Of a stretch of 64,000 nt of DNA, positions 22,609 through 34,969 are shown piece after piece (position 1 is the stretch's first letter; each line of letters begins with the position of its first letter). Position numbers and translations under genes: made by a program. The stretch is from Chiridota heheva (lineage: Eukaryota > Echinodermata > Holothuroidea > Apodida > Chiridotidae), in assembly GCA_020152595.1 (NCBI GenBank), contig JAIGNY010001580.1, positions 855,001 to 919,000 of the forward strand, read 5' to 3'. The notes under the pieces are model-generated. The model had not been told where the DNA came from. It was given only the letters and a program-made list of their open reading frames with translations, and ran no database searches.

Positions 22609-23300
22609 CAGTGGCATATTCAGCTTTCGGTGCCAAAGGGAGGGGGGTAGAGGGGGCAAATGGTGATTATCAAAAAGGCTGTATATTAAGAGGTGTAGGA
22701 AGCATGGGGGAGGGAGAAACTGCCCCTGGTATTTCACCTCCCCCGGCATGCTTTGGGAGGTAAAATTTGTTGTTCATTATTTACATCAAATTAAAAAAAA
22801 AAATGAAGGTAAATTTGGTAGATTAATTGGAAATGTTAGTAAAATTATCGGAAATGTTGGTAAAATTACGGGAAATTTTGGTGAAATTATCGGAAATTTT
22901 GGTAAAATTATCGGAAATTTTGGTAAAATTATCGGAAATTTTGGTAAAATTATGGGAAATTTTGGTAAAATTATTGGAAATGTTGAAATATTATTGAAAA
23001 CCTAAATAGAATTATGGGAAATTTTCCCAAATCCCCCAAAATGCCCATAAATGAAAGAAATTTAAGAATTTTTTTCTAAAATTGCTTCAAAAGGAAGAAA
23101 CTTGAAAATATTCCCAAAATTAAAAACAATTGGGGTGTTATTCATTGTAACCTTATATATTGATTTTTTATGGTCAATTTCCCGAATAAGTATTACAGCA
23201 TATTGTGTACTGGTATATCCTGCTACTAACATTTTACTTACAGAATTTTGCCAGGGGAGCAAGTCCACCCTCCCCCCACTCCCTTCTGAATACACCCCTG
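22609..23300. mobile_element. CAGTGGC-ended MITE (hAT-like) with internal minisatellite
   Basis: The left end CAGTGGCATATTCAG and right end CTGAATACACCCCTG are inverted repeats. Just inside are G-rich (GGGAGGGGGG) and complementary C-rich (CCTCCCCCCACTCCC) tracts. Flanking octamers ACAGTACC (22601-22608) and ACTGTACA (23301-23308) match at 6 of 8 bases, compatible with an old 8-bp duplication. The interior contains a 21-bp minisatellite (22801-22995) and no coding frame. Confidence 0.55.
22801..22995 (+). repeat. 21-bp A/T-rich minisatellite, about 9 units
   Basis: Units of GGTAAAATTATCGGAAATTTT with minor variation (GTTAGT, ACGGG). Located inside the CAGTGGC-ended element. The period is divisible by 3, so an IGNFGKI peptide repeat appears; it is not a gene. 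Confidence 0.9.
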
Positions 23301-23420
23301 ACTGTACAACGATTGCTTGAAGGAGAGTAGGTGATTTTGACTAAAGAAGATGTGTGGATCTTGACCATGCCCTCGATGGCACATCTTGTAGGATAAGACT
23401 CGTCATTTCAAGGGTGTAAT

Positions 23421-23999
23421 TTAAAGGAATATTCCCATGATTTTGTGTAAAATTTTATTTGAAAGAGCATACTTTTAGAGCCAATTTGGCTCAAAAATCA
23501 GGTTGATATCATATTCCGTTCAGGAGATATGGATTTTTAAAGATTTCCCAATTGCATTTTAAAGTTTTTGTACAGTATGATGAATTCGTGTTTGATGATG
23601 TCATAGAGGCAATTCCATTGCAAATGTTTATGTATTTCTTTGAATGTTAATTGGTTGTTTCTGTATGATTAGAAACTATTTTCCAAAATTTATTGAAGTA
23701 GGATATAATTGGCAATGTATATAAATATTTAACTTTCATCAATTTGTTTCTTTTCTAGCAGGTTTTACTAATAAATAAAGATAGATTTGAATGAAATACG
23801 TAAACTTTGTGGGAGAATGTATTGCTATGATGTCTACTGAGCCTTTTCCTATTCGTTTATCGGCATTTTTTGTGAACCTTAAAATTTAAATCTCTCCTGG
23901 TAGGAATAACATATCAACATGATTTTTGTACTAAATTGTTTCTAAGTTTTTTCTCTTTTTTATAAAAGGTTACAAAAAACCATGGGAATATTCCTTTAA
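23421..23999 (+). mobile_element. MITE family A, copy 2
   Basis: TTAA at 23421-23424 and 23996-23999 bound the inverted termini AGGAATATTCCCATG and CATGGGAATATTCCT. The two halves remain complementary far inward. This copy lacks the nested insert of copy 1. A second partial right terminus, AACATGGGAATATTCCTTTA, follows immediately at 24001-24020, a small tandem duplication of the end. Confidence 0.85.
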
Positions 24000-24106
24000 A
24001 AACATGGGAATATTCCTTTATTTAGAGAAATTTAAAGAAATGTATACAAATTTTGAGCTGTCTTCCCTGCCGTTCAATACATTACAAATTTTGCAAACAA
24101 CAGAAT

Positions 24107-25152
24107 TCTCAAACATCAACAGAATTCTCAGACTTCAACAGATTCTTAGACATCAACAGATTCTGAGACATCAACAGATTCTGAGACATCAACAGATTCT
24201 CAGACATCAGCAGATTCTCAGACATCAGCAGATTCTCAGACATCAGCAGATTCTCAGACATCAGCAGATTCTCAGACACTAACGGATTCTCGGCACCAGC
24301 GGATTCTCAGGCACCAATGGATTCTCAGGCATCAACGGATTCTCAGGCATCAACGGATTCCTAGGCATCAACGGATTACCAGGTACCAACAGATTTCCAG
24401 GCGCCGACAGATTCCCAGGCACCAAAGGATTCTCATGCACCAACGGATTCCCAGGCACCAACGGATTCCCAGGCACCAACGGATTCCCAGGCACCAACGG
24501 ATTCCCAGGCACCAACGGATTCCCAGGCACCAACGGATTTCCAGGCACCAAAGGATTTCCAGGCACCAGCGGATTTCCAGGCACCAACGGATTCCCAGGC
24601 ACCAACGGATTTCAGGCACCAACGGATTTCAGGCACCAACGGATTCCCAGGCACCAACGGATTCCCAGGCACCAGCGGATTCCCAGGCACCAACGGATTC
24701 CCAGGCACCAACGGATTCCCAGGCACCAACGGATTTCCAGCCACCAAAGGATTTCCAGGCACCAGCAGATTCCCAGGCACCAACGGATTCCCAGGCACCA
24801 ACGGATTTCAGGCACCAACAGATTCCCAGGCACCAATGGATTCCCAGGCACCAACGGATTCCCAGGCACCAACGGATTCCCAGGCACCAACGGATTCCCA
24901 GGCACCAACGGATTCCCAGGCACCAACAAAATTCCAGGCACCAAAGGATTTCCAGGCACCAGCGGATTCCCAGGCACCAAGGATTTCAGGCACCAACGGA
25001 TTTCAGGCACCAACGGATTCCCAGGCACCAACGATTCCCAGGCACCAACGGATTCCCAGGCACCAACGGATTCCCAGGCACCAACGGATTCCCAGGCACC
25101 AACGGATTCCCAGGCACCAACGGATTCCCAGGCACCAACGGATTCCCAGACT
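24107..25152 (+). repeat. 18-bp minisatellite, about 55 units, in two sub-families
   Basis: 24107-24285 holds CAGACATCAACAGATTCT-type units; from about 24286 the unit becomes CCAGGCACCAACGGATTC. Occasional 17-bp units shift the frame. The 18-bp period keeps all frames open, giving long RHQRIP, QAPTDS and GTNGFP hexapeptide runs on + and NPLVPG on -. No intron signals, start context or flanking domains support translation. Confidence 0.93.
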
Positions 25153-25159
25153 TTGATCA

Positions 25160-25953
25160 GCCATAACTTTTTTCTCCAAATTTAAAGACTACTGTACCGA
25201 GAATGTTTGACTTATTTTACTAGAATGTCAAAACAAACACAGAGCTGTGCATATACAGTAAAGTACCTTTTTGATCATTATTTTTTTCAGAAAGAAGCTC
25301 TGGAATTAAGCCCACTTCAAATGACAAGTTTAGACTTGAACTTGATTTTGATATTTTGCAGAGCTTTAAATTTGATACTTTTACATATTTTTAAATGCCA
25401 AGTTGGAATCATAATTTGAAGAATTATTATCATGTGTTAATTTTCAAATAGGGGAAATGGATAAGAAATGCAATAAAAATACATTTATTAATAAATTATG
25501 GAATAAAAGTCAAATAAATTAGTATCACTTTGTAATGTATGATTTCTTGCCAAGATATATTTGAATCAAATTCAATGGCACAGTGTAAACAGAAAGATGA
25601 TTTAAAAATTGTGGTTTTAGGATTATTTATTTAAGACAAACTTTTGCATTACAAACATGAAAATGCATGAAGTATCAAGATTTTCACAAAGTATGAAAAT
25701 GCACAGCAGAATATAATAATAGACGGATGAACAATTTGGATATACAAATATTTTTGAAAGTCTTCTCCATGCTATGCATAGTCCACATATTGCTTAAAAA
25801 TCCCCCCCACCTCCTTTCTAGACACCTCCGTCATACAGTAATTTTAAGCTTGCTATGAATTTGTGATAAGTATGAGACACATCTCTAACAGACCAGGGAA
25901 ATGATAGATATCCCTGTCAAATCAAATGTCAAATCAGGGAAATGATGGTCAAA
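25160..25953. other. No gene recognised
   Basis: AT-rich, nothing supported. Confidence 0.45.
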
Positions 25954-26574
25954 TTAAAGGATTAGTTCAGTGCATGGTCATATGAAAGAGGACTTCAAAA
26001 GAAACAAAATGGTGAAGACAGCATTCAAAAATCTTGGAATTATTAAGTGGAATTATTTGTGTAGAAAAGACTAAAATCAGACTAGTTGTGATGTCTCTGC
26101 CTCAGATTTCTCCAAATTTGTATGTATTCTATCATATTTTGTCGGATTTGTCCCTCAACTTTGTGGCTTAAAAACTATGGGATATGTCAGGAAAATAGTA
26201 AGAAGAAAGTGTGTGGGAAAATAATTGAAATAGGAAAAAAGTTACATATATTTTCTTTCTAATACATTAACAATTGTTAATCTAGTAAGGGTATCTATAA
26301 ACTGGAGAAAAAGTTGAGGAAAAATAATGTTAATAGTAAAAAATGTAAATATACTTTTTTTACAATAACAATTTTAAGAATGTGAGGATAAAGGCGACAA
26401 CCTTCCATAGTAGACTTACTACACCAGTCATTTCTACAAAGATAAGATAGAGCTTTAAACTTGAATATCTCTATAAAGGAATAAGATTTTTGATCGGTTT
26501 CTTCACCGATGTATTTGTTTAAAAGTCCTCTTTTATATAAGATAAGTTTCTTGACCACTGAATTAATCCTTTAA
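25954..26574 (+). mobile_element. MITE family B, copy in 25.9-26.6 kb
   Basis: TTAA at 25954-25957 and 26571-26574; termini AGGATTAGTTCAGTG and CACTGAATTAATCCT are inverted. Subterminal blocks GAGGACTT, AACAAAATGGTGAAGA and ATTCAAAAATCTT recur, inverted, near the other end. The middle contains TAGTAGACTTAC-type sequence common to all copies. Non-coding. Confidence 0.85.
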
Positions 26575-27899
26575 AGCACATGGCAGTTCCTACAACATCA
26601 CTCTTTGGTCCCATTTTTAGGACACTAAAGGTCACAAATTATTGTCTGCCCAAATATTTGTGCCACATACTATACATACAAACTGAAGAACTGAACTTTG
26701 TTCTGTGAGAACACGTATTATTTGGGAAGGTAACACCTCCATCGTCGTCGTCGCACTAAGACATAAGCAAATATTTATCAAGACTGCTAATGACTGTAAT
26801 AGTTTGGGCTAAAGATGTTAAAGAGGAAGTTTCACTGGTCAAACTTTAGAAAGAGACAATAAGTGCAAGACAGTGGTGAAGAACATGTAAAATCTATTTC
26901 CATCTTGGAGATGTTTAAGGGCCACGTGCCCCAGAATAGAGGGCTTAGGTGCTTAAACATTCCCACAGCATGCTGTATCATCTCGTGCTTGTCAAGTGTG
27001 AGATGTCATTGTCATTGGTTCTGTTTTTCTTTGGTCTGTTCACCTGGTACAGTAACACTAACAAAGCATAGAAAGTACATCCCACAGACTTACCACAAGG
27101 CCTAATGTTAGGCCTAACGACATGTTACAGTAACAACAAAGTTACAAAAGTTGGCAAGTGGACTTAAATTTGGCAAAAGACGATCGCTAATGCAATGGAT
27201 CCAAACGAAATTCGCTAATATATCCGGCTCAACTACAAAAGATGCCAAGATTTCCAAGAAAAAATGATTAATTCTAGGCGTGAAAACTTGATAACCAAGC
27301 GGTTTGTTTGTTTGTTGCTCGAACACACAATCATTGCCGCGATAAAGTGTACAAAGTCAGCTGAGGTCATAAGTCATTTTCAGATTTGAATATTCATATC
27401 AAAGATGCTCCGTACATTTGTGTGTTAAGACTAGTGTATGGAATAAATGCCAGTCTCGCAGACAATCAAAGAAAGCGGTTGTGGCAGCGCCCTCTTTTTG
27501 GGCGCATGGCATTTTAAGTTTGAAGTTCTGTCAATTTTGTGAGAAATTTTGTGTGGAAATATGACTAATACTGACATATACTCACAATACTCAAAATTCT
27601 TTTTTTATTTTTTAAATCAGTTATAATTTGTGAGATCTTGTGACTAAAACAACCATTTAATAAATAATACATGAAGTAATGAGAGTATTCTGTGAATTTT
27701 CATTTATATGATAGAGGACTTAAATTAAGGAAACAAATTAGTGAAAAATCATGTTGTTATCTTATTCCATTAAGGAATTTGTGGTTTAATTTCATCAGTG
27801 TGTTAAAAGAGACAGGTGCAGTCTACTGTGTGATGTTATAATTAATTGCACTTTCAAAAAAATCAATTACAGAGCTTTCTGAATTGCTGGAAACCTTGT
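26575..27899. other. No gene recognised
   Basis: No supported gene. Contains the TAGGCCTA-type palindrome ATGTTAGGCCTAACG near 27105 and a short CGTCGTCGTCG tract near 26743. Confidence 0.45.
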
Positions 27900-28461
27900 T
27901 TAAAGGAATATTCCCATGGTTTTTCGTAAAATTTTATTCAAAAGAACAAACTTTCATAGCCAATTTGGTGCACAATGATATTATATTTCATTCAGGAGAT
28001 AAGGATTTCTAAAGATTTCCAATTGCATTTTAAAGATTTTGTACAGTACGATGAATTTGTGTATGACGATGTCATTGAGGCAGTTCCATTGCAAATGTTT
28101 ATGTATTTCTTTGAATTATAATTGGTTGTTTCTGCATGATTAGAAACAATTTTCCAAAAGTTATTGAAGTAGAGTATATTTGGCAATGTATATAAATACC
28201 TAACTTTCATGAATTTATTTTTCTAGCAGGTTTTACTAATAAAAAAGGATAGATTTGAATAAAATACATCAACTTTGTGGGAGAATGTGTTGCTGTGATG
28301 TCATACTGAGCCTTTACCTACTGTACATGTATTCGTTTATCTGCATTTTTTGTGAAACCTAAAATTTGATTATCTCCTGGTAGGAATTTTTGTACTAAAT
28401 TGTTTCTACAATTTTTCTCTTTCTTATGAAAGGTTACAAAAAAACATGGGAATATTCCTTA
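27900..28461 (+). mobile_element. MITE family A, copy 3
   Basis: Starts TTAA-AGGAATATTCCCATGG at 27900 and ends CATGGGAATATTCCT near 28458. The right TTAA has mutated (TTAT). High similarity to copies at 5343-6010 (inverted) and 23421-23999 (direct). Non-coding, imperfectly palindromic. Confidence 0.82.
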
Positions 28462-30420
28462 TGGGGTATGATGTGTATGCACTTTGCAAGATCGTGCTTT
28501 ATCTGTCTGTACATGTTTCTTAATATTCTTAAGAAAAATAAAAATAATTTGCAGAGAAATCATACGAAATTGTCTGGAAGTGTAATTACAGCATCGCACC
28601 CTATACTGCATGTGCTAGGCTATACTGCATGTGCCAGTTTTCAACATAATGGTGAAAACTTTGAGATGTGATTCAACTCCTTAACAGTCTGGGAGAGGTC
28701 CTAAAATAAGGAACCAAAAGGTTACTTAAATTATGAACTTTTTGTGACATGGACATTGCCATTTTGTGATATTTCTCATGATGCTTTGCTGTACTATTGT
28801 TGAAGTCTTATTAGTGCTATGATTTTCAAATTTTAAATATTCTGCAAAAATTTCTTTGCCCGCGAAAGTTAAGAACTCAGTGACAAACCTTCATTGCTTT
28901 GATGGCTAAATATTATCCACTCCCTTTCAAATGTTTACCACGCCTTTTTTTGAAATATGAGGACAAATGAAGAAGAAAGGTAGGCTTTTAGGCGTGAAAC
29001 AGTCATTTAAAAAATTCAAATATTTGTAACAGTATAATTTTGTCGTTGAGATGGCAGATTCTCAGGAATAAAATTACACATCGCAAAATCTTACAATCTA
29101 TATGACAAAATGGTGTCTCAGTTAATCTTTCTGTGCATGTTTATTGCAAAATATGAACAAAATGGCTGCTGGACATCTATGAATGCTCAGGTATTTTACA
29201 GCTTCTTTAAAATAGGACTTCTCCCAAACTGTTTAATGGAATAAGATATCAACATGGGTTTTTTACCAATTTGTTCTTAAATACTTCTTTTACATAATGA
29301 ATTGAACATAAACATTCACTGAAATATTCCTGTGAGGCAGGATCTGTTTAACAAAATATCATTTATTTATCATCTGATAAAAGTAAAGAAAAGTTCCAAT
29401 GAGTCAAATATTATAAAGGTCAGATATAGTGTTAAAAGTGGAGATAAAAATACAATACAATCCAATGTTTCTGATTGGTCAAATATTTACACAATTACTG
29501 ACTAGCCAATCAATGAGTTAGATGATTGACAGCTTTTTTCAACCAATCACTGCATGAATTTGCCTAGCAAGTTACTGCAAGTTACTAAGTGGGGACAAAT
29601 CCTAGCGGTACTGGTACATTATAGCTAGTTAGCGGCGCGCGCTCATACAGTCGATGCATATACTGTACAAAACAAATTTTTGCACACACAGACTGAGTGG
29701 CGACAAATTGGTGAACAAAGAATGCGCTAATGAGCCTGCTATGGGTTTTGTAAATCCGTTTCCCATTACTCAGAAAGTTTAGCAAACAGAATTTTGTTTA
29801 TTCCTTTTGCTAAAAACTCGAAAGATCCGAAGAAGTGCCATATATATAAATGGATTAAATTTGTTTGCAGCAGGCCACATAAACATCTAAATGTCAATGC
29901 ATTGGTAATGCATAATTGGGGAATTGAGGTTTGTTTGTCCCACCTAGTTACCATGTTGCTATGGTGGGTGTGGCTTATTTCCTTAATCGGACAGGTTAAT
30001 TACCTCAGCAAAGTGATGTTGCTTAGTATGTATCGGATTTATTGGTGACAGATCACGCATTTTCCTTGAGACAAGATTCCCTTGTTAAGCCAACTTGTAA
30101 TGAAGGACACTAACAAATTTTTAAGGAGATTTGTCATGCTCCTTTGACAGTTCTGGGATCGCCTAGCAATGAATTCCCTCTTTAGCTCCTGGTTACTTGC
30201 GTTTCTAGCATTTACTGCATTGCCAAATTGTTTTTTTTTTCTTCTTGTCAATTTAAAGAGGGAATTTTGTTCCAAAAAATTGTTTGAAAGGTCAAAAAAA
30301 GGTTACAAACTTGTCAACAAAAAGTGAAAATTTTGATAATAACTTTTCATACATTTTGAAGGTAAGACTAATCTTAAATGTATTTTTAAAAAAATTGTTA
30401 AACATTTTTACTATTTGAAT
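28462..30420. other. No gene recognised; degraded A/B-type repeat near 29200-29335
   Basis: The segment containing AATGGAATAAGATATCAAC (about 29238-29258) and GAAATATTCCTGTGAG resembles the subterminal module and ends of families A and B in decayed form. CCAAT-type motifs cluster near 29470-29550. Otherwise nothing supported. Confidence 0.4.
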
Positions 30421-30424
30421 TATT

Positions 30425-30722
30425 TTTCCTTGAACTTTCTTTAGGTGGCATATTACAATTAACCTTGCTAGATTGTGTTTTTCTACTTTTCTGACATATC
30501 AATAGCTTCAAGGCCACAAATGTGATAGAATACATAAAGACTTTGATGAATCTGAGGCTGTGACCTCACACTACTAGTTGGATTTTGGTTGTTTCCACAC
30601 AAATGATGCCAAACTTTAAACCTAAATATCTCTTTAATGGAATAAGATTTGTGAATGCTTTCTTTACCACTTTGTTTCATTTGAAGTTCTTTTCCATAAT
30701 ATGGACTTGCTTGACCCCTGAG
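30425..30722 (+). mobile_element. MITE family B, right half only
   Basis: Matches the 3' halves of the copies at 32956-33507 and 44176-44765: CTTTCTTTAGGTGG, AATCTGAGGCTGTGAC, GGAATAAGATTT, and the end GACTTGCTTGACCCCTGA. The terminal AACTAATCCTTTAA and the entire left half are missing. Confidence 0.7.
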
Positions 30723-31325
30723 GTATTTCGGTAAATGAAACTAACGTAGTTTAATCAGGAATAAACAAGCACTCATCATATAGAATGAGCGCCATTCTAG
30801 TGATGTTACTGATTTGCTTTTTGGTATTTGTGTTAATATTTTGACCAATACGAAGCTTTAATTGTCTTGTATAACTAATTACTAAAAACACTTGTTTATT
30901 ACAATTATTTTTGTCTATTACTCCCTGTGGCAATTATATTCTAAGATTCAGTCTGCTTCTTACATTTCACATGCTTCCTGTACATTTTCAGTGGAACATG
31001 TGGCAACCAAGTTCTTATGCCCTATTTGGGGCTGTAAAAGGGTTTTGATTGTTGAAATATTTTCTTTGGTAAAGAAATGAATGGTTAGATTATAAACTAC
31101 TGAACTGTGCAGTCCAATCTAGTGCAGAAGTATAATGAAATCTCATTTGATCTTGCAGATAAAGAAAATTGAAGTGTTTACTGCCTGGGGTTGGTAGACC
31201 GTCAAAAACTTATTATGTAAATTCCACAGCATTCAAAATATCACACGATCTGAGGTTATCAGAAACTAATTTTTTATTTTCTTTTATTTTGCCTTTGAGA
31301 AATGGCCAGAATCGCAGCAAATAAG
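30723..31325. other. No gene recognised
   Basis: Contains ATATTTTGACCAATACGAAG near 30836, similar to segments at 14190 and 54595. Nothing else supported. Confidence 0.4.
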
Positions 31326-31614
31326 TTAAAGGAAAGGTATCATCCGTGTTAAATACATTCAAAAGTGAACGCAGCTGTGATGTTAACGTCACTTCTGATT
31401 TTCAATTTGCCATATTGATCACAGGAAATCTGCGATGTTATCAATCACACATCCGCCAGACCGAACATCTGAACATACATGTAGGGGCCTTCATGTGTTA
31501 TTGATAACATCACAGACTTCTCGCGATCAATAGAGAAAATTGAAAACCGGAAGTGACGACACCAGCATGGCATTCACTTCGGTACATATTTATGGGACGA
31601 TACCTTTTCTTTAA
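31326..31614. mobile_element. MITE family F, copy 1
   Basis: TTAA at 31326-31329 and 31611-31614. Inverted termini AGGAAAGGTATC and GATACCTTTTCT; arms of about 120 bp share GTCACTTC/GAAGTGAC, GATGTTATC and CACATG blocks in mirrored order. A second copy lies at 54176-54435. Non-coding palindromic element. Confidence 0.8.
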
Positions 31615-32955
31615 GTCTCCAAAATGGCAAAAAAAACAAGTAGAAAAGCCAAATTAGCCAAATAATATTTTCTTGTAGCCAAAAAAAGTATTAAAAAAAA
31701 GTCACAAGATTTTTCAAAAATGGTGAAATAATTTTGGGGCCAAAAAAGTATATAAAAAAACCCCATTCTTGGTTCCGATGCGATAGCATCAGGAATCTAT
31801 GCAATCACAGATGGGTCATGGTCTGTACATATGTTCTAATGTTGTAGTAGTGAATATAAATGAGTAGGTGGGGCTTACTGACAAATTATTGCAATAGGAT
31901 AAATGAGCAATCGTTTGTGCATCATACTTGCTATGATAAAGTTGTTAATTATTGTGCAAATTGCTGATGTTGTCAACATTTTTTATTGATCTGCATGGTG
32001 GGTGTGGATTATTAATAAATATCGTGGAACAAATAATTCACGACGCAATGACATGACAGTAAGTAAAAAATCTACAAATCAATCAGCTTATGAAAAAGAA
32101 GCATCAGAACCACAAAAACATTGGGTTCCGCTTCTTTTAAAATAAGTGGTCTAGAATTTGGGGAGCTTTGAAGGCAATGTTCACAACATGCAAGCTTTAT
32201 CAATTTCATTATGTCATAATTTGTGCCTCAGGTAGAACAAAGACAAGAAAAGGGTCTGTGCAGGGATATGTTATTTGGGAACATATCCCTGGTCTGTGGT
32301 ACTTTTTGAGTATAACTTGATTGTGCAACTGAATTTAATGCCTAATTTTAATCATGTATTTTTCGTGAAACAGTTTTACTCTACTTATTCTGAAAACCAG
32401 ACTTGTACCTTTATGTACTTATAAGGCATATAGTGTTGGAGTTAATGATTTAATTACCTGCAGTTCTGAATAAACCTTACACAAAACCTTTTGGTTCTGG
32501 TTTGATATTTTTTGGCTTCTAAAAAGCAAGTATACCAACTTCGTTTCTCAGTAATGTCGAACAAATTTGAGTTCAAGATGTAAAACGCATTTTTTCCTAT
32601 AACATTTGTACTTTTAAAGAGATTTAACAGTACTGTACATGTCTTGCTTTTCACTGCATCAGAGCCCTTATTGTATATAATTGTATGCACAAAGCTGTGC
32701 TTTAGATTTAATGAATGGAAGATTCAAGATTGATTACAACAGTGAGAATTATAACAGGGTGGGACCTGCCTGGCTGAGTAAATAATCCAAAGGTTCAAAT
32801 ATTAACCTTCTATTAATAAAGTGGTATTGCAAGATGTACAAGGCCCGGTACAATGTCAAAGGTTTATTACATAGTTATTCATGTTATAGGCACCGGATTA
32901 AACATGGAATGTATATTTGTTGTAGGTCGAACTTCAAAATTATTTAAAGAGTGGC
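31615..32955. other. No gene recognised
   Basis: AT-rich with homopolymer A runs near 31630-31760. Nothing supported. Confidence 0.45.
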
Positions 32956-33507
32956 TTAAAGAATTAGTTCAGTGATCAAGCAAGTTTATTGTATATGAAT
33001 GAACTTGATAGGTTTTATAGGAAACAACATGGTGAAGGAACTGTTCAAAATCTTATTCCGCTAAAATGATATTGAAGTTGAAAGCTCTGTCCTATCTTTG
33101 TAGAAATAAATGACTGGTGTAGTAAGTCTACTATGGAAGATCGGTGCCCTTATTCTCACATTCTTAATGTATTTAAAAAATAAGTTAAACTTTTTTCTCA
33201 TTAATATTATTCTCCCTCAAACTATCTTTAGGTGGTAAATTATAATTATCCTTACAAGATGGTTTTAAAGCCACAAAATTGAAGGACAAAATATATTAGA
33301 ATACAAAAAGACTTTGAAGAATCTGAGGCTGTGACATCACAACTAGTTTGATTTCAGTCGTTTCTACACAAATGAAACAAAACTTCAAAGTTAAATATCT
33401 ACTTAACGACGGAATAGGATTTCTGAATACTTTTTTCACCATTTTGTTTCCTTTGAAGTCCTCTTTCATATAAGATGACTTGCTTGACCCCTGAACTAAT
33501 TCTTTAA
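32956..33507 (+). mobile_element. MITE family B, copy in 33 kb
   Basis: TTAA at 32956-32959 and 33504-33507, with termini AGAATTAGTTCAGTGATC and CTGAACTAATTCT. Same internal order as other B copies, including GACTGGTGTAGTAAGTCTAC at about 33112. Confidence 0.85.
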
Positions 33508-33819
33508 AGATTTCAGAATCATTGAGTGATTGGACTGCAATGCATCTTTGTTGGAAATTTAAAATAAATTTGTATTATTTTAACATCTGACCAAATTAAA
33601 AAGAAAAGACTTTTCAATCTTTTAAAGTGGTTCATCACAACCCCTGTTTGAATAACATGAAAATAATGTTTGGTTGCGATAAAGATATCTCTTTACCAGG
33701 GGTTACAGAAAGGCTCTCACGGGGGAGGGCAATACCAGAAAAAATTCCCTGTTTACAAGAGGAAAATTTACACTGCTAAATTTAGTTTTTATCAATGTGC
33801 AAGTTGCTGCTAATCTGGA

Positions 33820-34385
33820 AGTTTCCCATTTTGGGAATTATCTTTTGATTGTCGGGAAATATTCCTTCATTTTTGTAGGAAAAAAAATCATTTTCAGGTA
33901 CTTTTTTTTTTTATTTTGAGGAAATTTCTTTTAATTACTTTTTGGGAATTTCTGGGCCAATTTTCGGGAAATTTCCCTCATTTTCGGACAATTTTTTTTT
34001 GATTTTCGGAAAATTTCCTACCTTTTCCGGATTTTTTTTTGATTTTCAGGAAATTTTCTTAAAAATTAGTGGGAAATTTTCTTAAAAATTAGTGGGAAAT
34101 TTTCTTAAAAATTAGTGGGAAATTTTCTTAAGTTTTGGGAAATGTTGACAAATTTTACCAACATTTCGAAAAATTTTACAAAAATTCCCACTTTTTTTAC
34201 CAAATTTCTCTTCAATTTGACTAATTTTTTTAAATTTATTGAACAATTTCCCAATTTGACAGTTTTCTGAGCCATATTAGACAAGATTTTGGAGCAAGTT
34301 AGAGTTTAAACAATGACAAATTTTACCACGACGTTTAGGCATCCCAACCCCTCAAATTTTACCACGACGTTCAGGCATCCCGACA
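33820..34385 (+). repeat. Low-complexity GGGAAATTTT tract with short tandem repeats
   Basis: Repeated GGGAAATTT and TTTTCGG-type words. Three copies of a 23-bp unit (TTAAAAATTAGTGGGAAATT core) sit at 34048-34137. Two copies of a 38-bp unit containing TTTTACCACGACGTTYAGG are at about 34318-34382. Composition resembles the inside of the element at 22609-23300, so this may be a decayed relative. Confidence 0.6.
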
Positions 34386-34576
34386 GGGGTCCCGTGCTGC
34401 CCAGATCCAACCCAGGCACTATCAGTGTCTCTAGTATGCTACAGTCATGACATGTCCACGGTGTAAATGCAACATCCTAAGATTAATTGACAGTTAATAA
34501 CAACTTGAGCTTAATTGGAAGAAAATATGTCCTAAACTATGAAAAATGCAAAATGTTTCATCAACATAATTGATTG

Positions 34577-34965
34577 ATTGACCATTTTACAGCATTTTGA
34601 ATTGACCATTGTACAGCATTTTGAATTGACTATTGTACACCATTTTGAATTGACCATTGTACACCATTCTAAATTGACCATTGTAAACCATTTTGAATTG
34701 ACCATTGTACACCATTTTGAATTGACCATTGCACACCATTTTGAATTGACCATTGTACAGCATTTTGAATTGACCATTTTACAGCATTTTGAATTGACCA
34801 TTGTACAGCATTTTGAATTGACCATTGTACTGCATTTTGAATTGACCATTGTACAGCATTTTGAATTGACCATAGTACAGCATTTTGAATTGACCATTTT
34901 ACAGCATTTCGAATTGACCATTGTACAGCATTTTGAATTGACTATTGCACAGCATTTTGAATTAT
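34577..34965 (+). repeat. 24-bp minisatellite, about 16 units
   Basis: Units CATTTTGAATTGACCATTGT + ACAG, with variants TTTTACAG, TACACC and TACTGC. The period divisible by three yields HFELTIVQ (+) and MVNSKCCT (-) repeat peptides, which are artefacts of the array. Confidence 0.95.
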
Positions 34966-34969
34966 AAAA

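Noticed and set aside
29440..29580. Promoter from clustered CCAAT boxes
   Set aside because: No nearby coding exon, TATA element or CpG enrichment; the motifs are probably part of a degenerate repeat.
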